Below are positions 1-7,053 of a stretch of 12,375 nt of DNA, one piece after another (the stretch's first letter is position 1; each line of letters opens with the position of its first letter). The translations under genes and the position numbers were made by a program. The notes beneath the pieces were generated by a model that saw only the letters and a program-made list of their open reading frames with translations, was not told where the DNA came from and made no database searches. The stretch lies in contig OUQQ01000597.1 of NCBI GenBank assembly GCA_900404475.1, positions 1 through 12,375 of the forward strand. The letters run 5' to 3'. Source of the stretch: Spongospora subterranea (lineage: Eukaryota > Endomyxa > Phytomyxea > Plasmodiophorida > Plasmodiophoridae).

Positions 1-2
1 GT

Positions 3-831
3 CGAGAAAGGCTGCGATTTGCATTATCAATGATTGACGAAAATTCCAACACCTTTCACGCTACGTGTGACAGTGTTCATGTGGATGAAAAGTGGTTTTA
101 CCTTACTAAAGCCAAGAGCAAATACTGATGCTTCCGGAAAAAGACGTTCTATAGGACGGTAAAAAGCAAACGATTTATCGTAAAAGTCATGTTCTTGGCG
201 GCGGTCGCCAGACCTCAACATGATCCTCACCGAAAGACGATGTTCAATGGCAAATTAGGCATATGGCCATTTGTTCGTCAAGAACCAGCCCAGCAGAAAT
301 CCAAGAATCGGGACAAGGGGACGATGATTACCAAACCTTATGAAGTTACCCGAGAGAAAATCTAACATGCAAAGTAATTCCTGCCATAAAGTCGAAATGG
401 CCTAATCAAAGCAAAAGTACGAGAATTGTCATTCAACAAGACAACGCACGTTTACATGCTAAATGTGATGACGAAACAGTTGTAAAAGCAGGGACAGATG
501 ACGGATGGAACATCCCACTGCGCTGTCAACCCCTTAACAGCCGCGATTTCACAGTGCTGGACCTGGGATTTTTTCGAGCTATACAATCTTTGCAGCATCA
601 AGAGGCGTCGAAGCATATTGACGAGCTCATCGAGGCAGTAGAAAATGCCTATGATGCCATGTCGAGCGACTCTCTCAACTACATATTCGTGCCTCTGCAA
701 ACAGGCAATGGAGTCTTGCATGCTTGTTGTTGAGGGCCCCACATGAGCAAGGCACAATTGCAAGCCTTAGGAATATTGCCTGATACCCTGGTTTGTTGTC
801 AAAATTCAATCAACTTGGCGAGAGAAGCGTG
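3..831 (+). mobile_element. Decayed Tc1/mariner-type transposase (5' truncated by window edge)
   Basis: Frame 3 reads from the window edge through the first catalytic region, VDEKWFYLTKAKSKY at about 93-125, and is then broken by TGA at 126. The same frame resumes through KRFIVKVMF and GIWPF. A one-base shift near 355-361 moves the reading to frame 2, which carries the second catalytic Asp in IVIQQDNARLHA (about 425-460) and the third in NSRDFTVLDLGFF. A TGA at 731 interrupts the tail, and homology-like sequence (GPHMSKAQLQALGILP) continues to about 785, the frame running on to a stop near 831. The three acidic positions of the DDE/D transposase fold are therefore recognisable, but at least two stops and one frameshift make it inactive. 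The family call rests on known Tc1/mariner motif order. The N-terminal DNA-binding part and the left terminal repeat lie outside the window. No right terminal inverted repeat could be recognised. Confidence 0.85.
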
Positions 832-851
832 TTGAGGGAATGTTGAGGGAA
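830..851. repeat. Two tandem copies of an 11-bp unit
   Basis: TGTTGAGGGAA occurs twice back to back (830-840 and 841-851), immediately after the transposase remnant and followed by an A-run. It may mark the eroded end of the transposon or be replication slippage. Confidence 0.7.
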
Positions 852-1285
852 AAAAATATTATAGGCTCCAAAAGGACCAGGGTTTTAACGATAGAAAAGC
901 TGTCGGTTTGAGGCTGCCGCCTCAATCAAGCAATATTCATCACGACTTGGTGTGTAAACGAATTTAGCAATCATTTCCTGACAGAGGGAGTGTCAATTGA
1001 ATGTCGTTGTAAGTATTTTCGTGTGCAGTGATGAAGTCGATCAATCTCTGATTCCGATTTTACAGTCCGACCCTGGTCCTGGTAGAACTACGGTAGAAGA
1101 CCTGCTAATAAAGTGCGCGGCGCAATGTTGGTCATCGTTACCACTGAGAGGCGGCGGCCGATCTTGGCCAACTCCTCCCCCAATCGCGTTGAACTGCTGC
1201 GGGAGAAGAAGATCCGACTCTGGCTCTGCTGTCACTCCGTTTGATATTTCCCGATTCTCGTTAAGCGCACTTGATTTTCGTGGCG
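852..1285. other. Gene-free stretch; upstream region of the BolA2-like gene
   Basis: No open frame here has family-like composition. The frames that are open on both strands overlap each other and have no recognisable motif. The stretch presumably carries the promoter and 5' leader of the gene starting at 1286, but no TATA-like box at a convincing position is seen. Confidence 0.5.
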
Positions 1286-1614
1286 ATGCCATCAGAGGAC
1301 GAAGTTCGCCAGCGGCTCCAGGAGCTTTTAACGCCGGATGTACTGGTAGTGGCCTCAAGTTGTCATGCGTCTCTGAAATTTGAGTTTTGAAAGCTGGTTT
1401 TGCGGGGAATCAGATCGTCCAGGACACGTCGGACGGATGCGGGGCAAAGTTTGAGATCGTGATCGTTTCGGGCGCGTTCGATGGCGTGAAGCTGCTCGAC
1501 CGGCATCGGATGGTGCAGTCGGCGCTGGGCCAGCTCATGGCGCAAATACACGCCGTCACGATCAAAAGCTGGACAGACGACCAATGGCAGACGAAACGGT
1601 CACAATACGAATAA
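1286..1614 (+). CDS. BolA2-like protein, two exons (1286-1345, 1414-1614)
   Basis: Joining exon 1 (60 nt) and exon 2 (201 nt) gives 86 residues, the length of human BOLA2. The 68-nt intron (1346-1413) is GT...CAG and is phase 0, between DVL and IVQ. Visible BolA features are the N-terminal helix EDEVRQRLQELL, the variable loop DTSDGCGAKFEI with Cys29, the RHR signature at residues 50-52, and IHAVTIK with the invariant His66. BolA2 proteins bind cytosolic monothiol glutaredoxins through a shared [2Fe-2S] cluster, using a His and often a Cys of the variable loop, and act in iron sensing and Fe-S trafficking. Both candidate ligands are present. The start ATG has G at -3. Exon 2 alone is open from further upstream, but the intron is needed to supply the N-terminal helix. 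The compartment is inferred as cytosolic or nuclear, since no targeting peptide is seen. Confidence 0.9.
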
Positions 1615-1645
1615 ACTGTGCCCATCTCCACTCACGACCGCCGAA

Positions 1646-1828
1646 CTACCTTAGAAAATCGTCGAAAGGTTCTGGAAGTTTTACACGAGGTTCTCTTCCG
1701 TGAAAAATGGGGTTCTTTGGCAGGAAGTCGATTTTCTTGTTGTATTCGTAAGCCTTCCTGTTGCTGCTCATTGCCTGGATTTGTTGCTGCTGGTTGGACA
1801 AGAACTTGGTGTATTTGGTCTTGTTCAT
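1646..1828 (-). mobile_element. Retrotransposon gag-like fragment (60 aa ORF)
   Basis: An ORF beginning MNKTKYTKFLSNQQQQIQAM ends in REPRVKLPEPFDDFLR and a stop. A Gln-rich stretch (QQQQIQAM) followed by a short basic linker and then an EPRVKLPEPFD segment resembles the start of Ty3/gypsy-type gag proteins, where a conserved proline/phenylalanine/aspartate segment precedes the capsid helices. This is a resemblance only. The frame stops straight after the motif and no capsid, protease or polymerase follows, so it is a fragment if the call is right. The same frame stays open upstream to 1999, but the homology to the facing copy starts near the ATG at 1828. Confidence 0.4.
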
Positions 1829-2003
1829 GATACGACAACCGATAACACTGTTAGGGAGCGAAGTCGGAAGCAAGTTGAATATGATCAAAAGCGAGAGATT
1901 GGTGGTACGACAAGGGACCGAGGCGAAGACAGAACGGGAATCAAAACGTAACGCTGTGTATGGATGGAGGTTATCGGAATCCGCCCTTTTTCGTATCAAC
2001 TGT

Positions 2004-2170
2004 ATGGACTAATTACAACAATATTCTTGCCCAACAACAGCAAATACAGGCGTTGATCCAGCACCAGGAACGCCCTCGAACAAGGCATTCACATCGGGAA
2101 AAAATCGAATTCCTTCAACCGAAAAAAGAACCCGTTCTTTGATCGCGTTTCGGTGAGGTTTTCAAGGACT
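2004..2170 (+). mobile_element. Inverted, diverged counterpart of the gag-like fragment
   Basis: The plus strand from ATG at 2004 reads, with a stop early on, ILAQQQQIQALIQHQ and then EKIEFLQPKK, matching QQQQIQAM and KKIDFLPKN of the minus-strand fragment at 1646-1828. The nucleotide alignment continues past the end of the ORF (AAAAATCGAATTCC against AAAATCGACTTCC, then AAAGAACCCGTTCTTT against AAGAACCCCATTTTTC), so the shared ancestry is of DNA and not only of low-complexity Gln codons. Identity by eye is moderate, with several indels. The two copies are head-to-head, about 175 bp apart. Confidence 0.4.
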
Positions 2171-2741
2171 TGTCGCCACATTGTAGTTTCGCTATAATAC
2201 GAGGAATTTATATTCGACGGCTGATGAAATTGAGCGATCGGAATCAATTGGGAACGGCTAAGTTGTTCTGGAGAATGGGTCCCAAATTGAATTAAACGAT
2301 CACGACCCTCGTTCTTAAACAAGCGCATTTCCTCACAATGTGGATTTGGCAATTTTCCTTGTAATCGGGTGCTCTACCCAGAGTATGAATCCCTCTGAAC
2401 ATATTGATGGCAATTGCCGATTCTCGAAATGGTTTTAAGAACATCCGACTCAAATCTGAAATGTCGATGGAGTTAATGTGTTGACCCTGTCAATGGAGCG
2501 TGGACTCAGAGAGGCTAATCCTCAACGTCTCGAACGGCCATGAACACCTAGATCACCCCATAGTCGAACAGATTCCTGTTGATTCGCCATTACTAAAACA
2601 CGTCTGTGTTTCGTCTTAAACCCCCTTTGCGTTATCTCAAATCGATATTCGGATAATAAGAAACTCGCCGGATTCGCTCTGTGCGCTGCTCTTGATCGAC
2701 CGACCCGTCAATAAAAAACAATCATCGTCGTTGGAGTTGTA
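2171..2741. other. Gene-free stretch between gag-like fragment and PH-like gene
   Basis: No gene can be supported. A plus-strand frame at about 2500-2620 stays open (VDSERLILNVSNGHEHLDHP) and has plausible composition, but it has no start, splice frame or family match that I recognise. The part next to 2741 is presumably the 3' end of the transcript of the minus-strand gene that stops at 2742. Confidence 0.4.
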
Positions 2742-3980
2742 TTATTGTTGTCCTACGATTGGGATGGCGGTATCGATCCCGGCCTGGCCACTCAGCAGCG
2801 CCTGGATCGTGTCGACCCAGGCGTCCCTGCTGCGCTGGCGGGGCATCGTCACGTGCATCGCTTCCGACTCCTGATCATCGCCTTGGCCCCGCCTCACAAT
2901 CGTGAACGGGAACCCGACCACATCGACCGGGTTCCCGTCTTCCGACCCGGGGAACAGCGCCGCCCCGGACGCGATCGACACGATTTCCGCGATCGGCAAC
3001 GTCTGGCACCGCGCCCACGACGCCTTGGGCTTCTTCCACCAGATGGCGTCGGCCCCGTTCCTGTTCGGCGATCCATGAAGCAGCATAACGCATTGCATGG
3101 TTCGGTTCCCCCACCACGATCCCGCCCGGTACAGTGTCGCCGTGAACACTCGTCTCCGAACGCGTTGGATCGCTCGCTGTTGCTCGGCCGTACCGGTTTG
3201 CGTCGCCGCGTTCACCAGCGCCACGTCACCGTGATCATCAACATCGAATTCGTCGTCGTTAAAGTGATCAGTGTCGTCGGTCGTGTCGCCCGATGGACTC
3301 GACGAGGGCGACGAGTCTGAGTCCGCGACGTCGTCGTCGTTGTCGATCGCGAGAAATTCGGTTTGAGCGATTCCCAGGACTAGATCTTGGAACGTAATCG
3401 ATCTTTGTCGACGAACATCCAACGCCGTCCACATACGCAGCTCGTTTTCGAGCTGTTGCTCTCCGAGCTGATTGAGCAGGTCTCGGTACTGAGGCGACGC
3501 CACCGCAATCGATGCTCTGGTCGTCGTCATGCGATTCTGTCGAACCCGCGCCCGGACAATCTCGATCGGCAGCGATTCTTCGCCGTTCCCCGCCACGGTT
3601 CGCCACAGATCGCTGATGTCCTTCAGCTTCTCGGGCGTTAAGCGCGAAACCAGCGCTTCACGAATGTCTTCGACAACAACGTCGAACAGCTGCCGATTCC
3701 GTAACCGTTCAACGGGAATTCCAACGCAATCGGATTCGGATTCGATCGAATCGTGGATTTCCTCAAGAACTCCTTCGCCGAACACGAAACGCGCTAAAGG
3801 TGTTGCGTCGCCATCGGGTGGTTTCAAGGCGAGAATCTTGAGGAACTGGACCTGGACCGAATCGAAATCGAGCGCCGCCCAGATGTGGGCGACCTGAAGC
3901 AGGCGAGTGCTGGGGCCCAACGTTAGGTCGGCCGTTGCCTGACCCAATCGCAGAGTCAAACGGACATCGCCGTCGCTCAT
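2742..3980 (-). CDS. EF-hand-like / PH-like domain protein of unknown function, 412 aa
   Basis: A single open frame starts at ATG 3980, which has G at -3; the three codons before it in the open frame begin with TTG, not a eukaryotic start. Residues about 1-115 have no recognised fold. Residues 119-149 and 175-205 look like a pair of degenerate EF-hands: two helix-loop-helix units, the second with loop DVRRQRSITFQD, which keeps Asp1, Ile8 and Asp12 but lacks the usual acidic ligands at 3 and 5, so calcium binding is unlikely. Residues 213-254 are an acidic and Ser-rich linker. Residues about 278-397 look like a pleckstrin homology domain: several short strands, WWKKPK, then a C-terminal helix DAWVDTIQALL with the hallmark Trp (388). 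PH domains bind phosphoinositides or proteins at membranes, so a membrane-associated regulatory role is inferred. No intron is needed. The region is GC-richer than INTS11. Confidence 0.75.
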   Translation of the reverse strand: MSDGDVRLTLRLGQATADLTLGPSTRLLQVAHIWAALDFDSVQVQFLKILALKPPDGDATPLARFVFGEGVLEEIHDSIESESDCVGIPVERLRNRQLFDVVVEDIREALVSRLTPEKLKDISDLWRTVAGNGEESLPIEIVRARVRQNRMTTTRASIAVASPQYRDLLNQLGEQQLENELRMWTALDVRRQRSITFQDLVLGIAQTEFLAIDNDDDVADSDSSPSSSPSGDTTDDTDHFNDDEFDVDDHGDVALVNAATQTGTAEQQRAIQRVRRRVFTATLYRAGSWWGNRTMQCVMLLHGSPNRNGADAIWWKKPKASWARCQTLPIAEIVSIASGAALFPGSEDGNPVDVVGFPFTIVRRGQGDDQESEAMHVTMPRQRSRDAWVDTIQALLSGQAGIDTAIPIVGQQ

Positions 3981-3989
3981 TTCCGGCAA

Positions 3990-4559
3990 TCGGTTTTCAA
4001 CCGAGTGGGCGCGTGCCCGCCCCCCCGGGAGGAGAGATGAACCGATGACGACGGCGACTTTCGGTCAGTGGAAAAAGCACAAGCCGTTGACAACGGCGGT
4101 CGTTGACACAATGATGAAAAATCAATCGAATTGGCGATCGCATGGATATCATCAACAGTCAGCGTTTCCGTTGATTTCAGCGAAACTGTACTCAGTTTGA
4201 ATATTTCGTTCGGCGATTCGTGGATTTCATGATCGGATGGACCATCGCAGTTTCCAACTCGGCAGTTGAATTGAGCAAACATTCCAGCGAATTGCAACGC
4301 CGTTCGAGGATAGCGTGTTGTTAATCATTAGAGGTCGATCTTGAACAATGGGACGGGTTGCACATTGCGGTTGAGACGAACGTTCTTCCTGGAACGTTCA
4401 ACTGCCGTATCGCCATGGTCACGAATGACAAACCGCAGGAAGCGTAGCACAAAAACCGAGCGCGCATGAATTGCGAATTGTTTCCTTGTCGGGTGCTATG
4501 GAGTAAACGGTTGAAAGCCGTCTCCGTTGGCGAAAACACATTTTCTAGAGCAACTTTGT
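3990..4559. other. Intergenic region between two minus-strand genes
   Basis: This holds the upstream region of the gene starting at 3980 and the downstream region of the gene ending at 4560. A minus-strand open frame (about 3977-4297) overlaps the 5' end of the PH-like gene in another frame and has no recognisable motif. The sequence has a C/G-rich run at 4008-4031 close to the ATG, and a doubled palindrome at 4378-4399 that is listed separately. Confidence 0.5.
4378..4399. repeat. Doubled palindrome GAACGTTC-N6-GAACGTTC
   Basis: The self-complementary octamer GAACGTTC occurs at 4378-4385 and again at 4392-4399, separated by six bases. It is both a direct and an inverted repeat. It lies about 400 bp upstream of the ATG of the PH-like gene and about 160 bp past the stop of the next gene. 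It could be a paired site for a dimeric DNA-binding protein, which is inference. Confidence 0.6.
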
Positions 4560-5780
4560 CTATATTAATACAGAGGTTCCCTCAGCCCATAAATTATCGT
4601 GGTTTGGCGATACTGACGATTTGGCAGCGACCGCTCCCGCATCGTGTTCGGCAACCTCCCAAAGGTGGCGCAAGTGGGGAAAATCCTTCCAAATCTCGAA
4701 CGTTCTTGCCGAAATCGCATCGCCATGAACCCGATCTTCAGCGTCGTTCGCCAGATCCAAGGCAGATATCAATCGCTGTAGACCAGTTAACGCATCGGTT
4801 TCCGGCAAGATCGGAGCCAAATCAATCCAATGTTCTAAGGCGATCATCAGACGATCATACGGCCACGATTTCGTCGTCGCCCTCCAGGGAACCGTTAACG
4901 TCCCGATCGAAACGGCGATGTCGCCACAGTCCGGATCGAACAGCGCGGTTTCATCGTGGAAAACACGGTCAATCCATTCCTGGCACGACGACCGGGACCG
5001 GCGATCGGATAAGGTCGCTGCTGGGATGATGGAGCGGCGAGTAAATATTGACATTGCCAGCCAATCCGGCCAAGCGCATAAGGCGACACGCTCATCGGAT
5101 TCGCGATCCGTTTCCTGAAGAACGGCGTCCTCAATGCGGAGAAGGAGCGGGAAACAGACGGGACCTGATAGGAGTTGGACGATGGAGCCGGGAAAGGGAA
5201 GGGGGAAGTTGGCCCATTGCCGGGCCCATACGATGGGCGTGGCCGACAGTAGACGGGCGATGCGCCAATCGCCACCGGAGGCGAACAATGAGCGGATCAA
5301 GAGCTGGATTAGGGACAACAGCGACGACAAATCGTCTGCGACGATGGCGATCAACATTTCGGCCATGTTCAGGACGCAATAGACCGGGGGAGTAATTCGA
5401 TCGAGGAGTTCTGATATCTGGAAATTTGGGGAGGCGGCAGGGGGCGTGTTCAGAAGAGAATTAGAAAACTGACGACGGTCGATGGCGAATGGAGTGGAGT
5501 GTTTCCAAGAGACAGCAGGAGCGATTGGCGGTTGGATCAATGCGGCGATGGCCAGGCGATCGCCACGGGCGGCGCAGGCAACCAGGGCCTGCAGGAGCTG
5601 AGGCGTCGTGATCCTGAGAACCGGCGCCTGGTTCCAGATATGAACCAAGAGTGCCGGCAAACGAGGGTCGATACGGTCGTGGGCGTTCGCAGAGATATAG
5701 GTCCAGGACGCGCAAATCCATTTCGAAAGAAGGGTGTCGTCAAAAACCGTACCGGGAGCGGACCCCAGCAACGCCTCCAT
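4560..5780 (-). CDS. Unrecognised 406-aa helical protein
   Basis: I do not recognise this family. The frame is open from an in-frame TGA near 5870. The first in-frame ATG (5780) sits in a good context (GACAATGG) and gives 406 residues; the frame upstream of it has no ATG, so a 5' exon reached by splicing cannot be excluded. The protein is rich in Leu, Ala, Ile and Trp with few charged runs. Residues about 132-167 form a long hydrophobic or amphipathic stretch (VYCVLNMAEMLIAIV, then LLSLIQLLIRSLF) that is more like packed helices of an alpha-solenoid than a clear membrane span. Residues 223-231 and 257-265 are charged. No catalytic motif or signal peptide is seen. It is on the same strand as the PH-like gene downstream (580 bp gap) and shares its GC-rich codon use. 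That it is a real gene is supported by a long frame free of stops. Confidence 0.65.
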   Translation of the reverse strand: MEALLGSAPGTVFDDTLLSKWICASWTYISANAHDRIDPRLPALLVHIWNQAPVLRITTPQLLQALVACAARGDRLAIAALIQPPIAPAVSWKHSTPFAIDRRQFSNSLLNTPPAASPNFQISELLDRITPPVYCVLNMAEMLIAIVADDLSSLLSLIQLLIRSLFASGGDWRIARLLSATPIVWARQWANFPLPFPGSIVQLLSGPVCFPLLLRIEDAVLQETDRESDERVALCAWPDWLAMSIFTRRSIIPAATLSDRRSRSSCQEWIDRVFHDETALFDPDCGDIAVSIGTLTVPWRATTKSWPYDRLMIALEHWIDLAPILPETDALTGLQRLISALDLANDAEDRVHGDAISARTFEIWKDFPHLRHLWEVAEHDAGAVAAKSSVSPNHDNLWAEGTSVLI

Positions 5781-5944
5781 TGTCACCAGATTCTCCAGAT
5801 CAACCAAACTGATTTTCGTGCCAATTGGAAGTCCGCGGCTGTAGCGCCACCGCACCTCGCGCGACTCTCAAAGTGATTCTTCGCACGATACAGGTCGGAA
5901 CCGTCTCGCAAAACAAGATCTACACTACAACGGGACGGCGCCGC

Positions 5945-6480
5945 CGACCTTTCGCAAGCAGAAGTTAAACGGCGATGGGCGCAATGCTATTTCAAAGATG
6001 AAGATGATAAATTCGTGTCCACACGAACGTGCGGACAACGCCGTTCGAACCCTGAGTCGAATAATGGCGCAAGTAACCGACATCCATGGTACGTTGATAT
6101 CAATGTTTTCCGTTTTCACGTACTCCATATCCACAGTCAAAGTTTTGTGGACTCGGGCAATACGTCCCCTGTAGTACAATAGCCGTTGAAAGGGATATCG
6201 TCATCACTAGTACCCTGATAGAGAACGACGAACAACAAACCCTTGTTAGGGGGCGTTGCACCTCCCGCCACGTCGATCAATACGGACGCGGGGACTTCCT
6301 GCGAAAGCAGTTGCGATTGGCGCCGATCATCTCTCCATGAAATGCGCCAACCGCGTCTTGAAGCGCTTTGGTGCGAGTTCTGCGGCACCTGTATCTGTCT
6401 CGTCCGCCGACGTCTGTTACGTCCTCAGCCACCGGGACTTGCGTAGTCGGCGATTTCAAGTCGGACAGCACCAATCTGCG
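5945..6480 (-). pseudogene. Decayed coding region of unknown family, several frames
   Basis: Read on the minus strand from about 6480, protein-like stretches follow one another but change frame each time. They are SDLKSPTTQVPVAEDVTDV, then SADETDTGAAELAPKRFKTR, then QLLSQEVPASVLIDVAGGAT with LLFVVLYQGTSDDDIPFNG, then HKTLTVDMEYVKTENIDINV, then RSCGHEFIIFIFEIALR. Some changes could be introns, but no consistent GT-AG chain was found, so a decayed gene or transposon is the simpler reading. Two parts are repeated in inverted orientation on the plus strand (6615-6662 and 6812-6906). No family was recognised. Confidence 0.35.
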
Positions 6481-6662
6481 TTTTCAGGACGCCTTGACAA
6501 CGATTACAACCGAGGTTAGCGTCGAGATCGTAAAGGATGAACTGATTCACGTGATGGCCGGCGGGGGCAATAGTTCATTTTTCCTGGATATTTCGGTAAT
6601 CCTGTAGTGCGTGACCGACTTGGCATCGCCGACTACGCAAGTCCAGGTAACTGAGGACGTAA
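6417..6662. repeat. Inverted repeat, 48-bp arms (6417-6464 / 6615-6662), 150-bp spacer
   Basis: The reverse complement of 6615-6662 matches 6417-6464 at 43 of 48 positions by hand count, including an exact 20-bp core running from GGACTTGCG to TCGGCGAT. The match is without gaps. The spacer (6465-6614) is open on the plus strand with plausible composition (TTITTEVSVEIVKDELIHVM) but no recognised family. Confidence 0.85.
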
Positions 6663-7053
6663 ACAAGGTCAGGGCAGCCGTGGCGTTGGAATTGCAAGGT
6701 CGTCCGGTCTGTTATCGCTGAAGTGGCCGAATAGAAGCAGGCGGAATCGGCGGACGAGACGCTGGCCGTGGCTGTAGAAGAGACGTTGGCGGACGAGACA
6801 GCGGCGGAAGTCGAACGGCGTTGTCCTCAAGTTCGTGATGACACGAATTTATCATCTTTGTAATGGCATTGCGCTCGTCGCCATTAACTCCTGCTCGCGA
6901 AAGGTCGTATACGCAGATATCTCAGGGAATAGCAAAATAAACACAATTTCTTATTTTACCTCCAAGACGACAGCCCAATTGTGGAATGTTCTTCCGGTTG
7001 AACAAACTATCCGAAAGTGATTTGAACTTGAGACACACCAAGAACGGCAGGGG
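6663..7053 (+). other. Non-genic remnant between inverted repeat and INTS11 3' end
   Basis: The part up to 6906 belongs to the inverted copy described above, with stops in every frame. Beyond it a plus-strand frame reads TTAQLWNVLPVEQTIRK (about 6965-7018) before a stop. The LWNxLP core is like the C-terminal end of many non-LTR retrotransposon polymerases, but one short motif is weak evidence. The last bases are the 3' flank of INTS11. Confidence 0.3.

Larger units (their letters stand above)
5945..6906. repeat. Outer inverted repeat, arms 5945-6047 / 6812-6906
   Basis: The reverse complement of 5945-6047 aligns with 6812-6906: CGAACGGCGTTGTCC, CACGAATTTATCATCTT, GCATTGCGC and GCGAAAGGTCG are shared in order, with about ten to fifteen substitutions, a 6-nt indel and a 1-nt indel. 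With the inner repeat at 6417-6662 the arms are nested in the same order, so the plus-strand side is a diverged inverted copy of parts of the minus-strand region. A GGCGGACGAGAC block is also shared and occurs twice in the plus-strand side (6752 and 6789). Confidence 0.75.

Noticed and set aside
997..1383. 128-aa plus-strand ORF
   Set aside because: It runs across BolA2 exon 1 in another frame and has no recognised motif.
2745..3320. 191-aa plus-strand ORF, rich in Arg and Pro
   Set aside because: It is the antisense of the PH-like gene; its composition is a by-product of GC-rich codons on the other strand.
5781..5855. 25 extra N-terminal residues for the 406-aa protein
   Set aside because: They begin at GTG, with no ATG in frame; kept only as a note that a spliced 5' exon is possible.
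6036..6053. GTTCGAACC as a tRNA T-loop
   Set aside because: The flanking bases do not form a T stem and no acceptor, D or anticodon arms are present; it lies in an inverted-repeat arm.
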